Assembly (NCBI RefSeq): GCF_947500265.1
Contig: NZ_CANMRN010000012.1
Coordinates: 26,307-90,306 of the forward strand
Direction of reading: 5' to 3'
Length of the DNA stretch: 64,000 nucleotides
Source: an uncultured Psychrobacter sp.
GTDB taxonomy: Bacteria > Pseudomonadota > Gammaproteobacteria > Pseudomonadales > Moraxellaceae
Made by a program: the position numbers and the translations under genes. Below the pieces are notes generated by a model that saw nothing but the letters and a program-made list of their open reading frames with translations, was not told where the DNA came from and did no database searches. This document shows positions 38,782-48,231 of the stretch, piece by piece (position 1 is the first letter of the stretch; the number at the start of each line of letters is the position of its first letter).

Positions 38782-39882
38782 TTAAGGAAGCTTCATATCA
38801 CCAGCGACTAACCAGCCCAGACGGCGCATAATATAAGCCACTAACCCTGCAATCACCGCAGGCAATACAAACATCAATAGAATAATCGCTGCCCATAATT
38901 GACCAGTGCTCATAATCTCTTGTGACGCTTCAATCACCCCAAACACACCGACCAAACCAGCAGTACCCATACCCGCACCTGTCGCGGTGCAAGCTAATCC
39001 AAAACCAACGGTTGCGATAGGCCCAACGATAGCACTAGCAATGACAGCAGGCAGTAAAACGATGGGCTTTTTAAGCACGTTAGGGATTTGCAGCATACTG
39101 GTACCCAAGCCCTGAGAGATGACACCACTAACGCCATTGTCTTTAAAACTTGCGACAGCAAAGCCAATCATATGCGCTGCACAGCCTACCACTGCTGCCC
39201 CACCAGCCAATCCACCAAGCCCGATGGCAATACAAATGGCTGCACTCGACGTTGGAAGGGTCAATAAAATACCAACCACCACAGCGATAACGATACCCAT
39301 TAGAAGAGGCTGTAATTCGGTAGCGGCATGAATACCCTGACCAATAGCTGCGACCCCCGCTACGATAGGCGGATTGAGCAAGGCGCAAACTAAAAGAGCA
39401 ATACCGCATACAATTAAGGGCACCAATAAAATATCAAGCTTCGTTTTACCAGCGACCCAAGTGCCAGCACGATAAGCAAACACAGAGGTCAAATAAGCAC
39501 CGATTGGATTACCCGGTAATGCTACAAAAGTTGCGGGCCCACCCACTTGCGGCGTAAAGAGTGTTCCTGCCATTAGTGCTTCGGAATGAGCACCGAGCAT
39601 ACCCGCTACGAGGCAGCTAAGCATCACTAGCGTTGGCGCTTTGAGATAGTAAGCGATACCTACCCCGATACCAGCACCCATTAATATCGAGGCAAGCTTT
39701 CCGACTGCGACCAATGCTGACAAATCTAACCAGCCACCGATTTGCGAGATAATTAGACCTGCGATCAACGTGACAAATAGCCCGAGAGCCATACCAGTAA
39801 AAGCATCGATAAAGTATTTTTGAAAGAACGCTTTAATAATGCCTGCTTGCGGTGTTACTGAGTTAGATACCGTCATAACCAT
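38782..39882 (-). CDS. PTS EIIC-type membrane protein (PF13303-like)
   Basis: A 366-residue polytopic protein with about ten membrane helices and very little hydrophilic sequence. The opening FFQKYFIDAFTGMALGLFVTL and the Gly-rich GGPATFVALPGNPIGAYL match the EIIC_2 family, sometimes annotated as a phosphotransferase-system sugar permease. No EIIA, EIIB, HPr or EI gene is near, so it may act as a stand-alone transporter; the substrate is unknown. Two ATGs (39882 and 39876) are possible starts behind AAGAG. Confidence 0.8.
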   Translation of the reverse strand: MVMTVSNSVTPQAGIIKAFFQKYFIDAFTGMALGLFVTLIAGLIISQIGGWLDLSALVAVGKLASILMGAGIGVGIAYYLKAPTLVMLSCLVAGMLGAHSEALMAGTLFTPQVGGPATFVALPGNPIGAYLTSVFAYRAGTWVAGKTKLDILLVPLIVCGIALLVCALLNPPIVAGVAAIGQGIHAATELQPLLMGIVIAVVVGILLTLPTSSAAICIAIGLGGLAGGAAVVGCAAHMIGFAVASFKDNGVSGVISQGLGTSMLQIPNVLKKPIVLLPAVIASAIVGPIATVGFGLACTATGAGMGTAGLVGVFGVIEASQEIMSTGQLWAAIILLMFVLPAVIAGLVAYIMRRLGWLVAGDMKLP

Positions 39883-39943
39883 ACTCTTAATGGACGTTTA
39901 ATAGGATAAAACAGCTAGAAAGCTTTTGATAAAATAAAGAGAT

Positions 39944-39972
39944 AAAAAAAGCGTCATTACGACGCTTTTTTA
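39944..39972 (-). terminator. Intrinsic terminator downstream of the SPOR gene
   Basis: AAAAAAA, GCGTC (39951-39955), ATTAC loop, GACGC (39961-39965), TTTTTT. It can also act in the + direction, but only - transcripts reach it. Confidence 0.83.
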
Positions 39973-40001
39973 ATAAATACAATAACTGTAAACGACTGAA
40001 C

Positions 40002-40805
40002 CTAGCGACGCTGCTCAACGATAATAGAGTCTATACCGTTATTTTGTAGGCGCTGCTGTGCTGTCGTTACTGCTTGACGGTTATTCAAAGGACGTGAGAT
40101 GACTTGATAAATTGGCAAGCCATTACCCGTCGTGTTTTTGACCACGCGAGCATCGACACCCGCCATCAGTACTTGCGCACGGCGACGATCCGCTTCATCT
40201 GCATCACTAAAGCTATTAATCTGCAAGATGTAGGTCGCTGCAGGTTTGGCAGCTTGGATGCTTGCCGTACCTGCTGCTGCATTGTTGTTACGGGTTGCAG
40301 CGTTGCTAGTAGCAGGCGGCGTACCATCATAGGTTGCATCTTCTTCAACGACAACGATATCCTCACTCGACCCAGCATTATTACTACCAGCAGGTTCGAC
40401 AGTCGCATTTTCCGAACCACCGAAGCTGCCCGTTTCTGTACTGCCTGCATCGCTCTCTGGTTGAGTCACAACGACGTCTGGTTCAAACGCACCGATATCA
40501 CCTATTTGATCATTATCAATATCAGCGATATCTTCATCAGGGATGGTTGCCATCTCTTGATTAGGTAAAATATCGTAGAACTCATAATCGCCATTGTCGG
40601 TATCAGTATCCACACGTGGCTGTACTTGGCGATCAGGATCATTGTCAGCACTACCATCAGCGGGACTGAAATTGAATAATGGTGAGAGGTAGATAAACAC
40701 CCCGATCATAAGGGTCAATATGGCCCCAACAAACATCCACAATAAGCCTGATACGCTACTTGATTTGCGCTTTTCTGTCGCGCCTTTAGGTTTTTTGGCT
40801 AGCAT
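40002..40805 (-). CDS. SPOR domain-containing cell division protein (FtsN-like)
   Basis: A 267-residue bitopic inner-membrane protein: basic cytoplasmic N-terminus (AKKPKGATEKRKSS), one membrane helix (LLWMFVGAILTLMIGVFIYL), a long acidic, Ser/Asn-rich periplasmic linker and a C-terminal SPOR domain starting ATYILQINSFSDADEADRRR. SPOR domains bind denuded septal glycan. The position just after argS is the same as in many gammaproteobacteria, where this gene is FtsN-like. Whether it is the essential FtsN cannot be decided. Confidence 0.9.
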   Translation of the reverse strand: MLAKKPKGATEKRKSSSVSGLLWMFVGAILTLMIGVFIYLSPLFNFSPADGSADNDPDRQVQPRVDTDTDNGDYEFYDILPNQEMATIPDEDIADIDNDQIGDIGAFEPDVVVTQPESDAGSTETGSFGGSENATVEPAGSNNAGSSEDIVVVEEDATYDGTPPATSNAATRNNNAAAGTASIQAAKPAATYILQINSFSDADEADRRRAQVLMAGVDARVVKNTTGNGLPIYQVISRPLNNRQAVTTAQQRLQNNGIDSIIVEQRR

Positions 40806-40892
40806 GGATCTCGTTCTCCCTACTGGATTTAACTATCATCATCGAATTAATGCTATCAGCTGTCTATACTCATGTCACATATTAGAAAAGCA

Positions 40893-42722
40893 CTACATGC
40901 TAGACGGTGCAGACAAGCCTAGCAGACTAAGCCCATTTGCCAATACCTGTCTAACGGCTTTTGACAGACGTAAACGTGCTTGCATTAAGTCTAGCTCATC
41001 TTGACTTGGCGTTTCACCTGATGTCAAGCTCATAGGCAAGATACGATTGGTGTCATACCAACCATGGAACAATGCCGCTAGCTCTTTTAGGTAGTTGGTC
41101 AAGACGTGCGGCTCATAACCAGTCGCTGCGCGAAGTAACGTCGCTGGATAGCCTGCTAACAGTTTAATCAGCTCGTCTTCATTTGGTGCACTTAGCAAGT
41201 CTTGATGTGCCAGACCAACAGCATCATCTACAGTCAAATCGTAAGTTGCCAGTTTTTCTAACACGCGGCAAACGCGCGCATGAGCATACTGAATATAATA
41301 CACTTGATTGTCTTTACTTTGTGATTTGGCAAGTTCTAAGTCAAAATCAACATGCACTTCAGGCTTACGCGCGACATAGTAGAATCGTGCAGCATCGTTA
41401 CCGACTTCTGCACGTAGCTCACGCAAGGTCACAAACTGACCAGAACGCGAAGACATTTGTACCTTTTCACTACCGCGCCATAACGCGACAAACTGTACAA
41501 GCACCACGTCAAGGCGTTCGGCATCGATACCAAGAGCTAGTAGAGCAGCTTTTACGCGTGGGACATAACCATGGTGGTCTGCGCCCCAAACGTTAATGAC
41601 TTTATCAAAGCCGCGATCGAACTTGTTTTTATGATAAGCGATGTCAGAAGCAAAATACGTCGACTGACCATTAGCACGGCGTACAACACGGTCTTTCTCA
41701 TCGCCGAAATCGGTCGATTTAAACCAGATGTTGCCGTCTTTTTCGTATAGGTAGCCTTTGTCATCTAGTATCTGTAGAACAGGCTCAATCTCGCTATCGA
41801 TAGATCTTTCGCTAAACCAGCACTCGTAGCTCACACCAAAGTCGTTTAAGTCGTCTTTGATATCCGCCAAAATACTGCTCAATGCCGCGTTTAAAAATAG
41901 CGCGTAGCTATCACCTAACAGAGACTTACTATTGGCAATCAAGCCATCAATATGCGCTTCTTTATCACCTGAGATGACGGTTTTTTCGCCATCAGTATTA
42001 ATCTCAAACTGAGCATCTTCTGGCACATCTTTGGCAACGTCTGCAAAACTATGTACGTAGCTATCGCCATGCTGTGTTTTTAGCGTTTGGGCGATGTCAC
42101 TAACATAATCACCTTGATAGGCGTTGACTGGGAAAGTTATCTCTTCACCATTTAGCTGTAGATAACGCAGATACGTACTGGTGGCTAAGATGTCCATTTG
42201 ACGACCAGCGTCATTGACATAATATTCACGTGTGACGTCATAACCAATAGCTTCTAACAGGTTAGCAACACTCATGCCAAATGCAGCACCGCGACCGTGA
42301 CCGACATGCAGACTTGACGTTGGGTTGGCAGAGACGAATTCAACTTGGACTTTTTGACCGTCAAACTGATTGCTCAAGCCAAAGCGATCTTGCAGCGTAA
42401 AAATATCGTCCAATACAGAAAACTTAGCTTCCGAGTTTAAGAATACGTTGATAAACCCTGGTCCTGCGATTTCTACTTGGCGAATATCTTGATTGTCAGG
42501 CAATGCGCTGACGATTTTTTCAGCAAGTTGACGCGGATTGGCTTTAGCTGCTTTCGCTGCCGTTAGCGCGATATTACTGGCAAAATCACCGTGACTTAAA
42601 TCTTTTGTACGGGTGATTTGACTGTTGTTTTGCCAATCGCTTGGTAGCGTACCATCTGCTTGTAGGGTTTGAATTGCATCGTTAAATAGGGATGCAAGCG
42701 TATCAATTTGGGCTTGTGACAT
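40893..42722 (-). CDS. argS: Arginine--tRNA ligase
   Basis: A class I aminoacyl-tRNA synthetase of 609 residues. The HIGH motif is HVGH at 139-142 inside NPTSSLHVGHGRGA. The KMSKS counterpart is QMSSRSG, a variant common in ArgRS. The N-terminal Add-1 tRNA-binding domain and the C-terminal anticodon-binding DALR domain (ending KAVRQVLANGLSLLGL) are complete. It lies upstream of the SPOR-domain gene with 87 bp between them and is probably cotranscribed. Confidence 0.97.
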   Translation of the reverse strand: MSQAQIDTLASLFNDAIQTLQADGTLPSDWQNNSQITRTKDLSHGDFASNIALTAAKAAKANPRQLAEKIVSALPDNQDIRQVEIAGPGFINVFLNSEAKFSVLDDIFTLQDRFGLSNQFDGQKVQVEFVSANPTSSLHVGHGRGAAFGMSVANLLEAIGYDVTREYYVNDAGRQMDILATSTYLRYLQLNGEEITFPVNAYQGDYVSDIAQTLKTQHGDSYVHSFADVAKDVPEDAQFEINTDGEKTVISGDKEAHIDGLIANSKSLLGDSYALFLNAALSSILADIKDDLNDFGVSYECWFSERSIDSEIEPVLQILDDKGYLYEKDGNIWFKSTDFGDEKDRVVRRANGQSTYFASDIAYHKNKFDRGFDKVINVWGADHHGYVPRVKAALLALGIDAERLDVVLVQFVALWRGSEKVQMSSRSGQFVTLRELRAEVGNDAARFYYVARKPEVHVDFDLELAKSQSKDNQVYYIQYAHARVCRVLEKLATYDLTVDDAVGLAHQDLLSAPNEDELIKLLAGYPATLLRAATGYEPHVLTNYLKELAALFHGWYDTNRILPMSLTSGETPSQDELDLMQARLRLSKAVRQVLANGLSLLGLSAPSSM

Positions 42723-43100
42723 AGGAATTTGAACTCAATTAAATAAACAACAAAAACGGTGCGAATGCGAGCAATCGATAACTGCTTATTATAATAGCGA
42801 CCGACATTGCAGGGATAGAATAATGTAAAAAGATAAGTAACCTGTAAATATAACAATCTTTGCGCTTTATTGCACCATTTGCGCCAAAATTAGCACTAAA
42901 ATCTTACCGTTATCAGGATTTGGGCTAACTAATATCAATGATGCAAAACTGATAAATAACTCATAACGTGAATTGTAGCGTTACTGTTGCTCAATACTGG
43001 GCAGTCGTTTATACCTGACTGCTTCCACGTTATAATAATGGTTTGTACGGCTCTTCTAAAATATAGAAGACGCGTTACTACTCTATTATAGGATTACGCC
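42723..43100. other. Intergenic region between argS and the DUF2788 gene
   Basis: No gene or clear structure is seen; it holds divergent promoters. Confidence 0.4.
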
Positions 43101-43319
43101 ATGTTTGCTATTGCCGCCAGTACTGTCACCAGTTGGGGACTGTACGTCTTGTTGCCGATATTCATCGCTTTCTTGTTTTTTATTATGTGGGATATCTCTA
43201 AAAAGTCTGATGCTGGACGCGCTGGTACTTTTTGGATATTTTTAGCCCTAGGCGCAGGTTCTGTTGGTTTTATCCTTAAAATAGTCATGGAAGTCGCTTT
43301 CAAAAAATGGTTAATCTAA
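43101..43319 (+). CDS. DUF2788 domain small membrane protein
   Basis: A 72-residue inner-membrane protein with two hydrophobic helices: one around WGLYVLLPIFIAFLFFIMW and one around TFWIFLALGAGSVGFILKI. Between them is a charged loop KKSDAGRAGTF. The pattern and length match DUF2788, a family of unknown function found in many gammaproteobacteria. The start has a TATAGGATT site. There is no obvious terminator. Confidence 0.82.
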   Translation: MFAIAASTVTSWGLYVLLPIFIAFLFFIMWDISKKSDAGRAGTFWIFLALGAGSVGFILKIVMEVAFKKWLI

Positions 43320-43425
43320 TTAGCCATTTTCATCACTATTCTTTGATATCGCTTAGGACATAAGTAGCAAAACTAAAAATGTAATATACAGCCTATGACT
43401 GCTGCGCTTGATAAGGTGCCAGTCA

Positions 43426-43485
43426 TTTAAATCAAGGCCTTTTAAATCAAGGCTTCTTAAATCAAAACCTTTTAAATCAAAAAAG
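43426..43485. repeat. Four tandem 15-bp repeats
   Basis: Units start at 43426, 43441, 43456 and 43471, each a variant of TTTAAATCAAGGCCT. The array ends exactly beside the stop codon of the DUF1176 gene. Confidence 0.85.
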
Positions 43486-44613
43486 CTACTGAGCCTTAGC
43501 ATTATTCTCTATAACCTGACTCACATAAGTTGGTAGGTCCCACGCTCCACCAGCAAAACCTCGGCACATGCCCGTACTAGACTCTTCGCTCTTAGCAAAC
43601 GTTTCACCGTTCCACGTCCATGCAGTACGATTCCAACAGTCACCGATACCTCGATCTTTATGAGTGGCCGAAATCTCGCCATCAAAATAATCATTTCCTG
43701 CTGTCGTGATAAGCGTAGGTTTGCTAGGTTTTGCATTATCAATGAGCCAATAGCCATTACTAGAATTGTAAGCACCTAGCCAGCAACTATGAGTGGCTAA
43801 CGTATAGCGATCATCAACCGGTATAAAGTCCCAATCAAGCATCGTAGAGCCATACTCTGACATTCGCTGATATGTTTCAGTTTTTGGGTTAATCAGCTCA
43901 CAGTCGCCCATCGCGTCCTTGGACCCTATAAGCTGCTCGGCATCAATATCGATCCAGTTATCAATATTTTTCTGAAAATACGCCAACTTTGATGGAGCAA
44001 GTGTTTTGTTGTCTTTTGCTGAATACGCAAATGCTTTTTGAATGATTGGTTTTGGCAAGGCTGCTTTAGGACGTTGCCGATTTGGATTATTCTTACTGAC
44101 CAATGCTATCGGCGTCCCTACTCGACCTTGTACATCGTCTAGTTTAAGCAATACGGCTGACATGCCTTTATCGCTGATCTGCCATTGATTGTCGCCCGCT
44201 CTAATCGCTATCTTAGTCACTATACGAGCATGATCAAGCAGGGTCTGCGTCTGCTTGGCTGATAAGTCGTATAATAGACTGTCTTCTTTGTTGGCTTGCA
44301 GCAGTCCATATTTTTTATTATTCAGCCAAAGCTCAGCATGCTTAAGATCATCTAGCGGTGCTTCTGAGACAAACTGAATTTGCGTTTTTGGCAGAGCTAC
44401 TTTTGGCAACGCTGTGAACAATATTGAAGCAGGCTCATCTATCAGCGATTCACTGGCATATCCAGCAGCTCGACAAGTGCGCGTATTATCACAAACCACT
44501 TGCCAGTCGTCTTGTACAAAGCCCCAGCCTTCGGATACAGTTCCATAACCTGCCATAGCAGGTAGCGATAGCAAGCTGATAGTAGCTACAATCAAAGTCT
44601 TTGATGTCTTCAT
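43486..44613 (-). CDS. DUF1176 domain-containing secreted protein
   Basis: A 375-residue protein with a Sec signal peptide (ATISLLSLPAMA, cut near residue 21). The mature part opens with DDWQVVCDNTRTCRAAGY, the signature of DUF1176, a periplasmic family of unknown function. Paired cysteines (CDNTRTC, and others at DCELINP, HSCWLG, DCWNR and GMCRGF) suggest disulfides in the periplasm. It lies 34 bp downstream of cmoB in the same direction but is functionally unrelated. No terminator was seen, but the 15-bp repeats follow the stop. Confidence 0.88.
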   Translation of the reverse strand: MKTSKTLIVATISLLSLPAMAGYGTVSEGWGFVQDDWQVVCDNTRTCRAAGYASESLIDEPASILFTALPKVALPKTQIQFVSEAPLDDLKHAELWLNNKKYGLLQANKEDSLLYDLSAKQTQTLLDHARIVTKIAIRAGDNQWQISDKGMSAVLLKLDDVQGRVGTPIALVSKNNPNRQRPKAALPKPIIQKAFAYSAKDNKTLAPSKLAYFQKNIDNWIDIDAEQLIGSKDAMGDCELINPKTETYQRMSEYGSTMLDWDFIPVDDRYTLATHSCWLGAYNSSNGYWLIDNAKPSKPTLITTAGNDYFDGEISATHKDRGIGDCWNRTAWTWNGETFAKSEESSTGMCRGFAGGAWDLPTYVSQVIENNAKAQ

Positions 44614-44647
44614 AGTGCTTTCCTTATGTTAGCTACCACCATCAATG

Positions 44648-45694
44648 CTATTTTTTGGCAATCAAAGTCGCACGCATGGGAGCAGGATATCCTTCGACGG
44701 TCTTAGTGGAGTCATTAGGATCCAAGAAATCTGCTAACGAATGATAAGTCATCCATTCGGTTTGTCGTTGTTCTTCAGTCGAGGTGACTGCCACATCGAC
44801 GCAGCGCACATCTGAAAACCCTGCTTTCTCTAACCAGCCAATTAATGCCGCCACCGATGGCAAGAAATAGACGTTATTCATCTGCGCATAGCGATCGTGC
44901 GGTACCAGTACAGTATTGGCATCACCTTCAATCACTAACGTCTCAAGTACCAGCTCACCACCTTTGACTAACTGTCCTTTAAGCTGTTGTAAATGCTCAA
45001 ACGGTGACTGGCGATGGTACAGCACTCCCATGCTAAATACAGTATCGAACAGCTGACTATGCTCAGGTAATGCTTCAAGCGGTACAGGGATATAATGCGT
45101 CCGATAGCTGCCTGTATCACTAGCATCTGCGGCACCAACGAAATGACGTATCGCCATAAACTGATGATAAAACAAGCATGACGGATCAATAATAATAACC
45201 GTATCCGCGTCAGCCCCTGCCATGCGCCAGCCATGATAACCAGAGCCACCACCCACATCCAATACGCGGCGACCATCTAATCTACTTAAATGCGGCGCAA
45301 CGCGTTTCCATTTCCAATCACTATGCCACTCGGTATCAATCTTAATACCTGACTCATCATCGCCGATTTGGCCACCAATCTGAAATGGGCCTTTACGCCA
45401 TGGCATCAACTGCTTTAATAGTGCCGTTGTTTGCTTGCGCTGAGACTCATTTAGATTTGCCTCAATCGTCAATGTATCGCTGTTTAGATCGACATTACTG
45501 ACAGCTAAGTTTGGCAAACGAGCAACTGACGCTTGGTAGGCAGGCGCGTGCGCATAGTTGGCTTTGTCTTTTATATCACCTAGCCATGTTGGTAATTGCT
45601 TGAGCCATTCATAAGCGCTTGGCTGCTGCTGTGCCAGCTCTAGCAGGGTTAGATATAGTTCGCGTTCGGCGTTAATGATAGTCTCGTTGAGCAT
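44648..45694 (-). CDS. cmoB: tRNA uridine 5-oxyacetic acid(34) synthase (carboxymethyltransferase)
   Basis: CmoB transfers the carboxymethyl group of carboxy-SAM to 5-hydroxyuridine at wobble position 34, giving cmo5U. The 348-residue protein has a helical N-terminal domain, the conserved KGPFQIGGQ, DTEWHSDWKW, then the SAM-fold motif RRVLDVGGGSGYHGWRM and VIIIDPSCLF. It is about 25 residues longer than E. coli CmoB. It follows cmoA, its supplier of carboxy-SAM, by 50 bp. Confidence 0.95.
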   Translation of the reverse strand: MLNETIINAERELYLTLLELAQQQPSAYEWLKQLPTWLGDIKDKANYAHAPAYQASVARLPNLAVSNVDLNSDTLTIEANLNESQRKQTTALLKQLMPWRKGPFQIGGQIGDDESGIKIDTEWHSDWKWKRVAPHLSRLDGRRVLDVGGGSGYHGWRMAGADADTVIIIDPSCLFYHQFMAIRHFVGAADASDTGSYRTHYIPVPLEALPEHSQLFDTVFSMGVLYHRQSPFEHLQQLKGQLVKGGELVLETLVIEGDANTVLVPHDRYAQMNNVYFLPSVAALIGWLEKAGFSDVRCVDVAVTSTEEQRQTEWMTYHSLADFLDPNDSTKTVEGYPAPMRATLIAKK

Positions 45695-45744
45695 AAAAGC
45701 AGGTTACCGTATTGATTAAGAAATAACTGTGTTAAAAGTAAGGA

Positions 45745-46542
45745 TTATTTAAACGCCACAATAGAAACAAAGTTCAAAAACTGAAACCATGTTAGATGAC
45801 GCGCAAACCCAACATTACTCAACCGTGCATGATGCTCATCTAATGTGTCAGTAATCAGCACATTTTCTAACGCATTACGTTTGCCACTGATTTCCATTTC
45901 AGTGTAACCATTGGCACGTTTGAAGTCGTAATAACGCTCTACCAACCACGCATCATACTGCTCATCAAACGCATGGGTTTTTTCAGTCAATACCAATATG
46001 CCGCCTTCACTTAATGCCGCATAAATTTTCTCTAATACCGCGACTCTATCAGCAGCTGGCAAAAACTGTAGCGTCAAGTTCAAGATCACCATATCGCATG
46101 GCTCAAACTCAATATCGCGGATATCTGCTGTGATCACTTCGATGTCATGCTTAGGATAATTTTCACTCAGTAGCGTGGTCGCCTCGGTCGTCATCGCTGG
46201 TGATATATCAATTGCTTTAATCTGTAAGTCTTGTGGGTCGAACTCACCAGCTAGCGTCATACTGGCTGCACCCAATGAACAGCCCAAGTCATAAACACGA
46301 CTAACGCGCTGACCACTATCGCTCTGCTGACGATACTTACAATGACGACGGGCGAATATAGGCAGCATAGCTAATACCTGTCCATAACCGGGTACGCTGC
46401 GGCGAATCATGTCAGGGAAACAAGCCACCACTTGTTCATCAAATGAAAAGCGTGCGGCCTTATCCAGCGGCGTGGTAAACGGTTTATCAAATAGGGTGTC
46501 ATGTTTGATAGCAGGCTGGGATTGACTCATGGGACGACTCAT
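45745..46542 (-). CDS. cmoA: Carboxy-SAM synthase
   Basis: CmoA converts SAM and prephenate to carboxy-S-adenosylmethionine. The 265 residues include the N-terminal TLFDKPF and [20 protein letters not shown] typical of CmoA, the SAM motif [12 protein letters not shown] and the later LNLTLQFLP. It forms an operon with cmoB, and the two make one tRNA modification pathway. An in-frame MSRPMSQSQ opening is slightly longer than in E. coli; a start four codons in is possible. Confidence 0.95.
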   Translation of the reverse strand: MSRPMSQSQPAIKHDTLFDKPFTTPLDKAARFSFDEQVVACFPDMIRRSVPGYGQVLAMLPIFARRHCKYRQQSDSGQRVSRVYDLGCSLGAASMTLAGEFDPQDLQIKAIDISPAMTTEATTLLSENYPKHDIEVITADIRDIEFEPCDMVILNLTLQFLPAADRVAVLEKIYAALSEGGILVLTEKTHAFDEQYDAWLVERYYDFKRANGYTEMEISGKRNALENVLITDTLDEHHARLSNVGFARHLTWFQFLNFVSIVAFK

Positions 46543-46802
46543 TTTTTAGAATAGAACTGAAATTAAGAATTACTTGGTGAATTTTGCTTGGTAGTTTCGC
46601 TTGTCATTATCAGTTGATAAAGAAGTAAGATAGCAAAAGCCCATTATAACATTACTGTTTGTTACTTATCGCCTTTGGCTTGCCTGCTAAGCTGAATAAA
46701 TAGTGCCAAGGGTAATGAGGCGTTTGAAAGAAGCATTGAAAAACGAGAGCATCACTACCAAATATAGCGCTTAACCCATATTTATAATAATAGGAAAAAA
46801 TT

Positions 46803-47324
46803 ATGCAAACGATCGTATTAGGTGGCGGCTGCTTCTGGTGCACTGAGTCTGTATTTTTATCGGTAAAAGGTGTGCAATCTGTCGTCTCAGGCTACATGGG
46901 CGGCGATGCTGTCTCTGCCAATTATGAAGCTGTCTGTAGTGGTACAACTGGCCATGTCGAAGTCATCAAAGTCGAATTTGATGAGTCTATCGTCCCGTTA
47001 GAAGTAATACTCGATGTCTTTTTTGCCACGCATGATCCCACCACGATGGATCGTCAAGGCAATGACGTTGGTAGTCAGTATCGCAGCGTAGTCTTTTACA
47101 CCGAAGACAGTCAAAAACCGACCGTTGACCGTACCATTAATAAATTACGCGATATGGGCGTTAATGTGGTGACGGAAGTACATCCTGCCGTTGAATTCTA
47201 CCAAGCAGAAGACTCACATCAAGATTTCTTCAACAGAAATCCAGGACAGGCTTATTGCAACTTTGCAATACCGCCAAAGCTTGCCAAACTGCGTAAAGAA
47301 TTTAGCAAATATATGGTTAGCTAA
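46803..47324 (+). CDS. msrA: Peptide-methionine (S)-S-oxide reductase
   Basis: MsrA reduces S-methionine sulfoxide in free and protein-bound form. The 173 residues begin with the catalytic motif GGGCFWCTE (Cys10); a resolving cysteine is plausible at GQAYCNFAI near 157. The family stretches GYMGG, HDPTTMDRQGNDVGSQYRS and EDSHQDF are intact. It lacks any fused MsrB domain and has no signal peptide, so it is cytoplasmic. A clear terminator follows. Confidence 0.96.
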   Translation: MQTIVLGGGCFWCTESVFLSVKGVQSVVSGYMGGDAVSANYEAVCSGTTGHVEVIKVEFDESIVPLEVILDVFFATHDPTTMDRQGNDVGSQYRSVVFYTEDSQKPTVDRTINKLRDMGVNVVTEVHPAVEFYQAEDSHQDFFNRNPGQAYCNFAIPPKLAKLRKEFSKYMVS

Positions 47325-47375
47325 ATTGAATAAGACATTATTTATTCAAAAAGTTTCTTAGCCTAATGTTAGATA

Positions 47376-47416
47376 CCAGCCAAACACTTATACTATAGGT
47401 GTTTGGCTTTTTATTA
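47376..47416 (+). terminator. Intrinsic terminator after msrA
   Basis: The arms AGCCAAACAC (47378-47387) and GTGTTTGGCT (47399-47408), with TATA/TATA pairing inside, are followed by a T-rich tail. Confidence 0.85.
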
Positions 47417-47487
47417 TTTATTCCTTAGATATATCAGATAAAGATTAGAACCTTATATATACAAACTTGCAAATAGAGGATTGCAGC

Positions 47488-48180
47488 ATGAACCCTGAGT
47501 TTTGGCAAAAACGTTGGCAAGAAGGTCGCATTGGATTCAATCAATCTACGGTCAATTCCTTGCTGATTGAATATTTCAACCGCCTCAATCTAACTGCGGG
47601 TAGCCGAATTTTCGTTCCATTGTGTGGTAAATCTATCGATATGGTTTGGCTAGCGACGCAAGGCTATGACGTAGTGGGCGTTGAGTTGGTCGAAACAGCC
47701 GTACAAGCATTTTTTGCTGAGCAAAACATCCAACCTACTGTCTATCAACAGGCAGACAATCCAACGATTAAATACTACCAAGGCCAGTTGTCGGGACAAA
47801 CCATCACTTTATGGGTTGCTGATATCTTTGCACTGACCGCTAAAGATATTGGTATTATTAATGCAGTATATGATAAAGCGGCATTAATCGCCCTGCCTGC
47901 CGATATGCGTATGAGATATAGTGAGCAAGTGCGGAAACTTAGTAACGATACCAGTAAAGTTAATGATACTGACAATAAAATAACACCATACCTTCTACTC
48001 ACGCTAAATTACGATCAGTGTAAAAAGAATGGACCACCCTTTTCAATTGACGATGAACAAATACAACAGTATTACGGCCAGCATTATCAAATCAGCGAAC
48101 TCGCCAGCGAACCTACTTCTGTAGGATCGACACCTGAGTTGACGGTGACAGAGCATGTCTGGCTGTTAAATAATAACTAA
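47488..48180 (+). CDS. tpm: Thiopurine S-methyltransferase
   Basis: A SAM-dependent methyltransferase of 230 residues; bacterial Tpm methylates thiopurines and selenium or tellurium compounds. Hallmarks are MNPEFWQKRWQEGRIGFNQ at the N-terminus, FVPLCGKSIDMVWLA (SAM site), VVGVELVE and DKAALIALP. A Ser/Asn/Asp-rich insert (SNDTSKVNDTDNK) lies between RMRYSEQVRK and the strand LLLTLNYDQ. ATG at 47488 has AGAGGA upstream; the TTG at 47467 was rejected. Confidence 0.93.
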   Translation: MNPEFWQKRWQEGRIGFNQSTVNSLLIEYFNRLNLTAGSRIFVPLCGKSIDMVWLATQGYDVVGVELVETAVQAFFAEQNIQPTVYQQADNPTIKYYQGQLSGQTITLWVADIFALTAKDIGIINAVYDKAALIALPADMRMRYSEQVRKLSNDTSKVNDTDNKITPYLLLTLNYDQCKKNGPPFSIDDEQIQQYYGQHYQISELASEPTSVGSTPELTVTEHVWLLNNN

Positions 48181-48231
48181 AATGCTAAGCACAGCGATTA
48201 AGCAGCTATTAAAAAATAACGGAGCGTTCTT

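Noticed and set aside
40104..40568. 154-codon open frame opposite the SPOR gene
   Set aside because: Antisense to a confident gene; Arg/Cys/Ile-rich composition typical of a shadow frame.
43426..43485. Tandem array as a CRISPR
   Set aside because: The 15-bp units abut without spacers and there are no cas genes.
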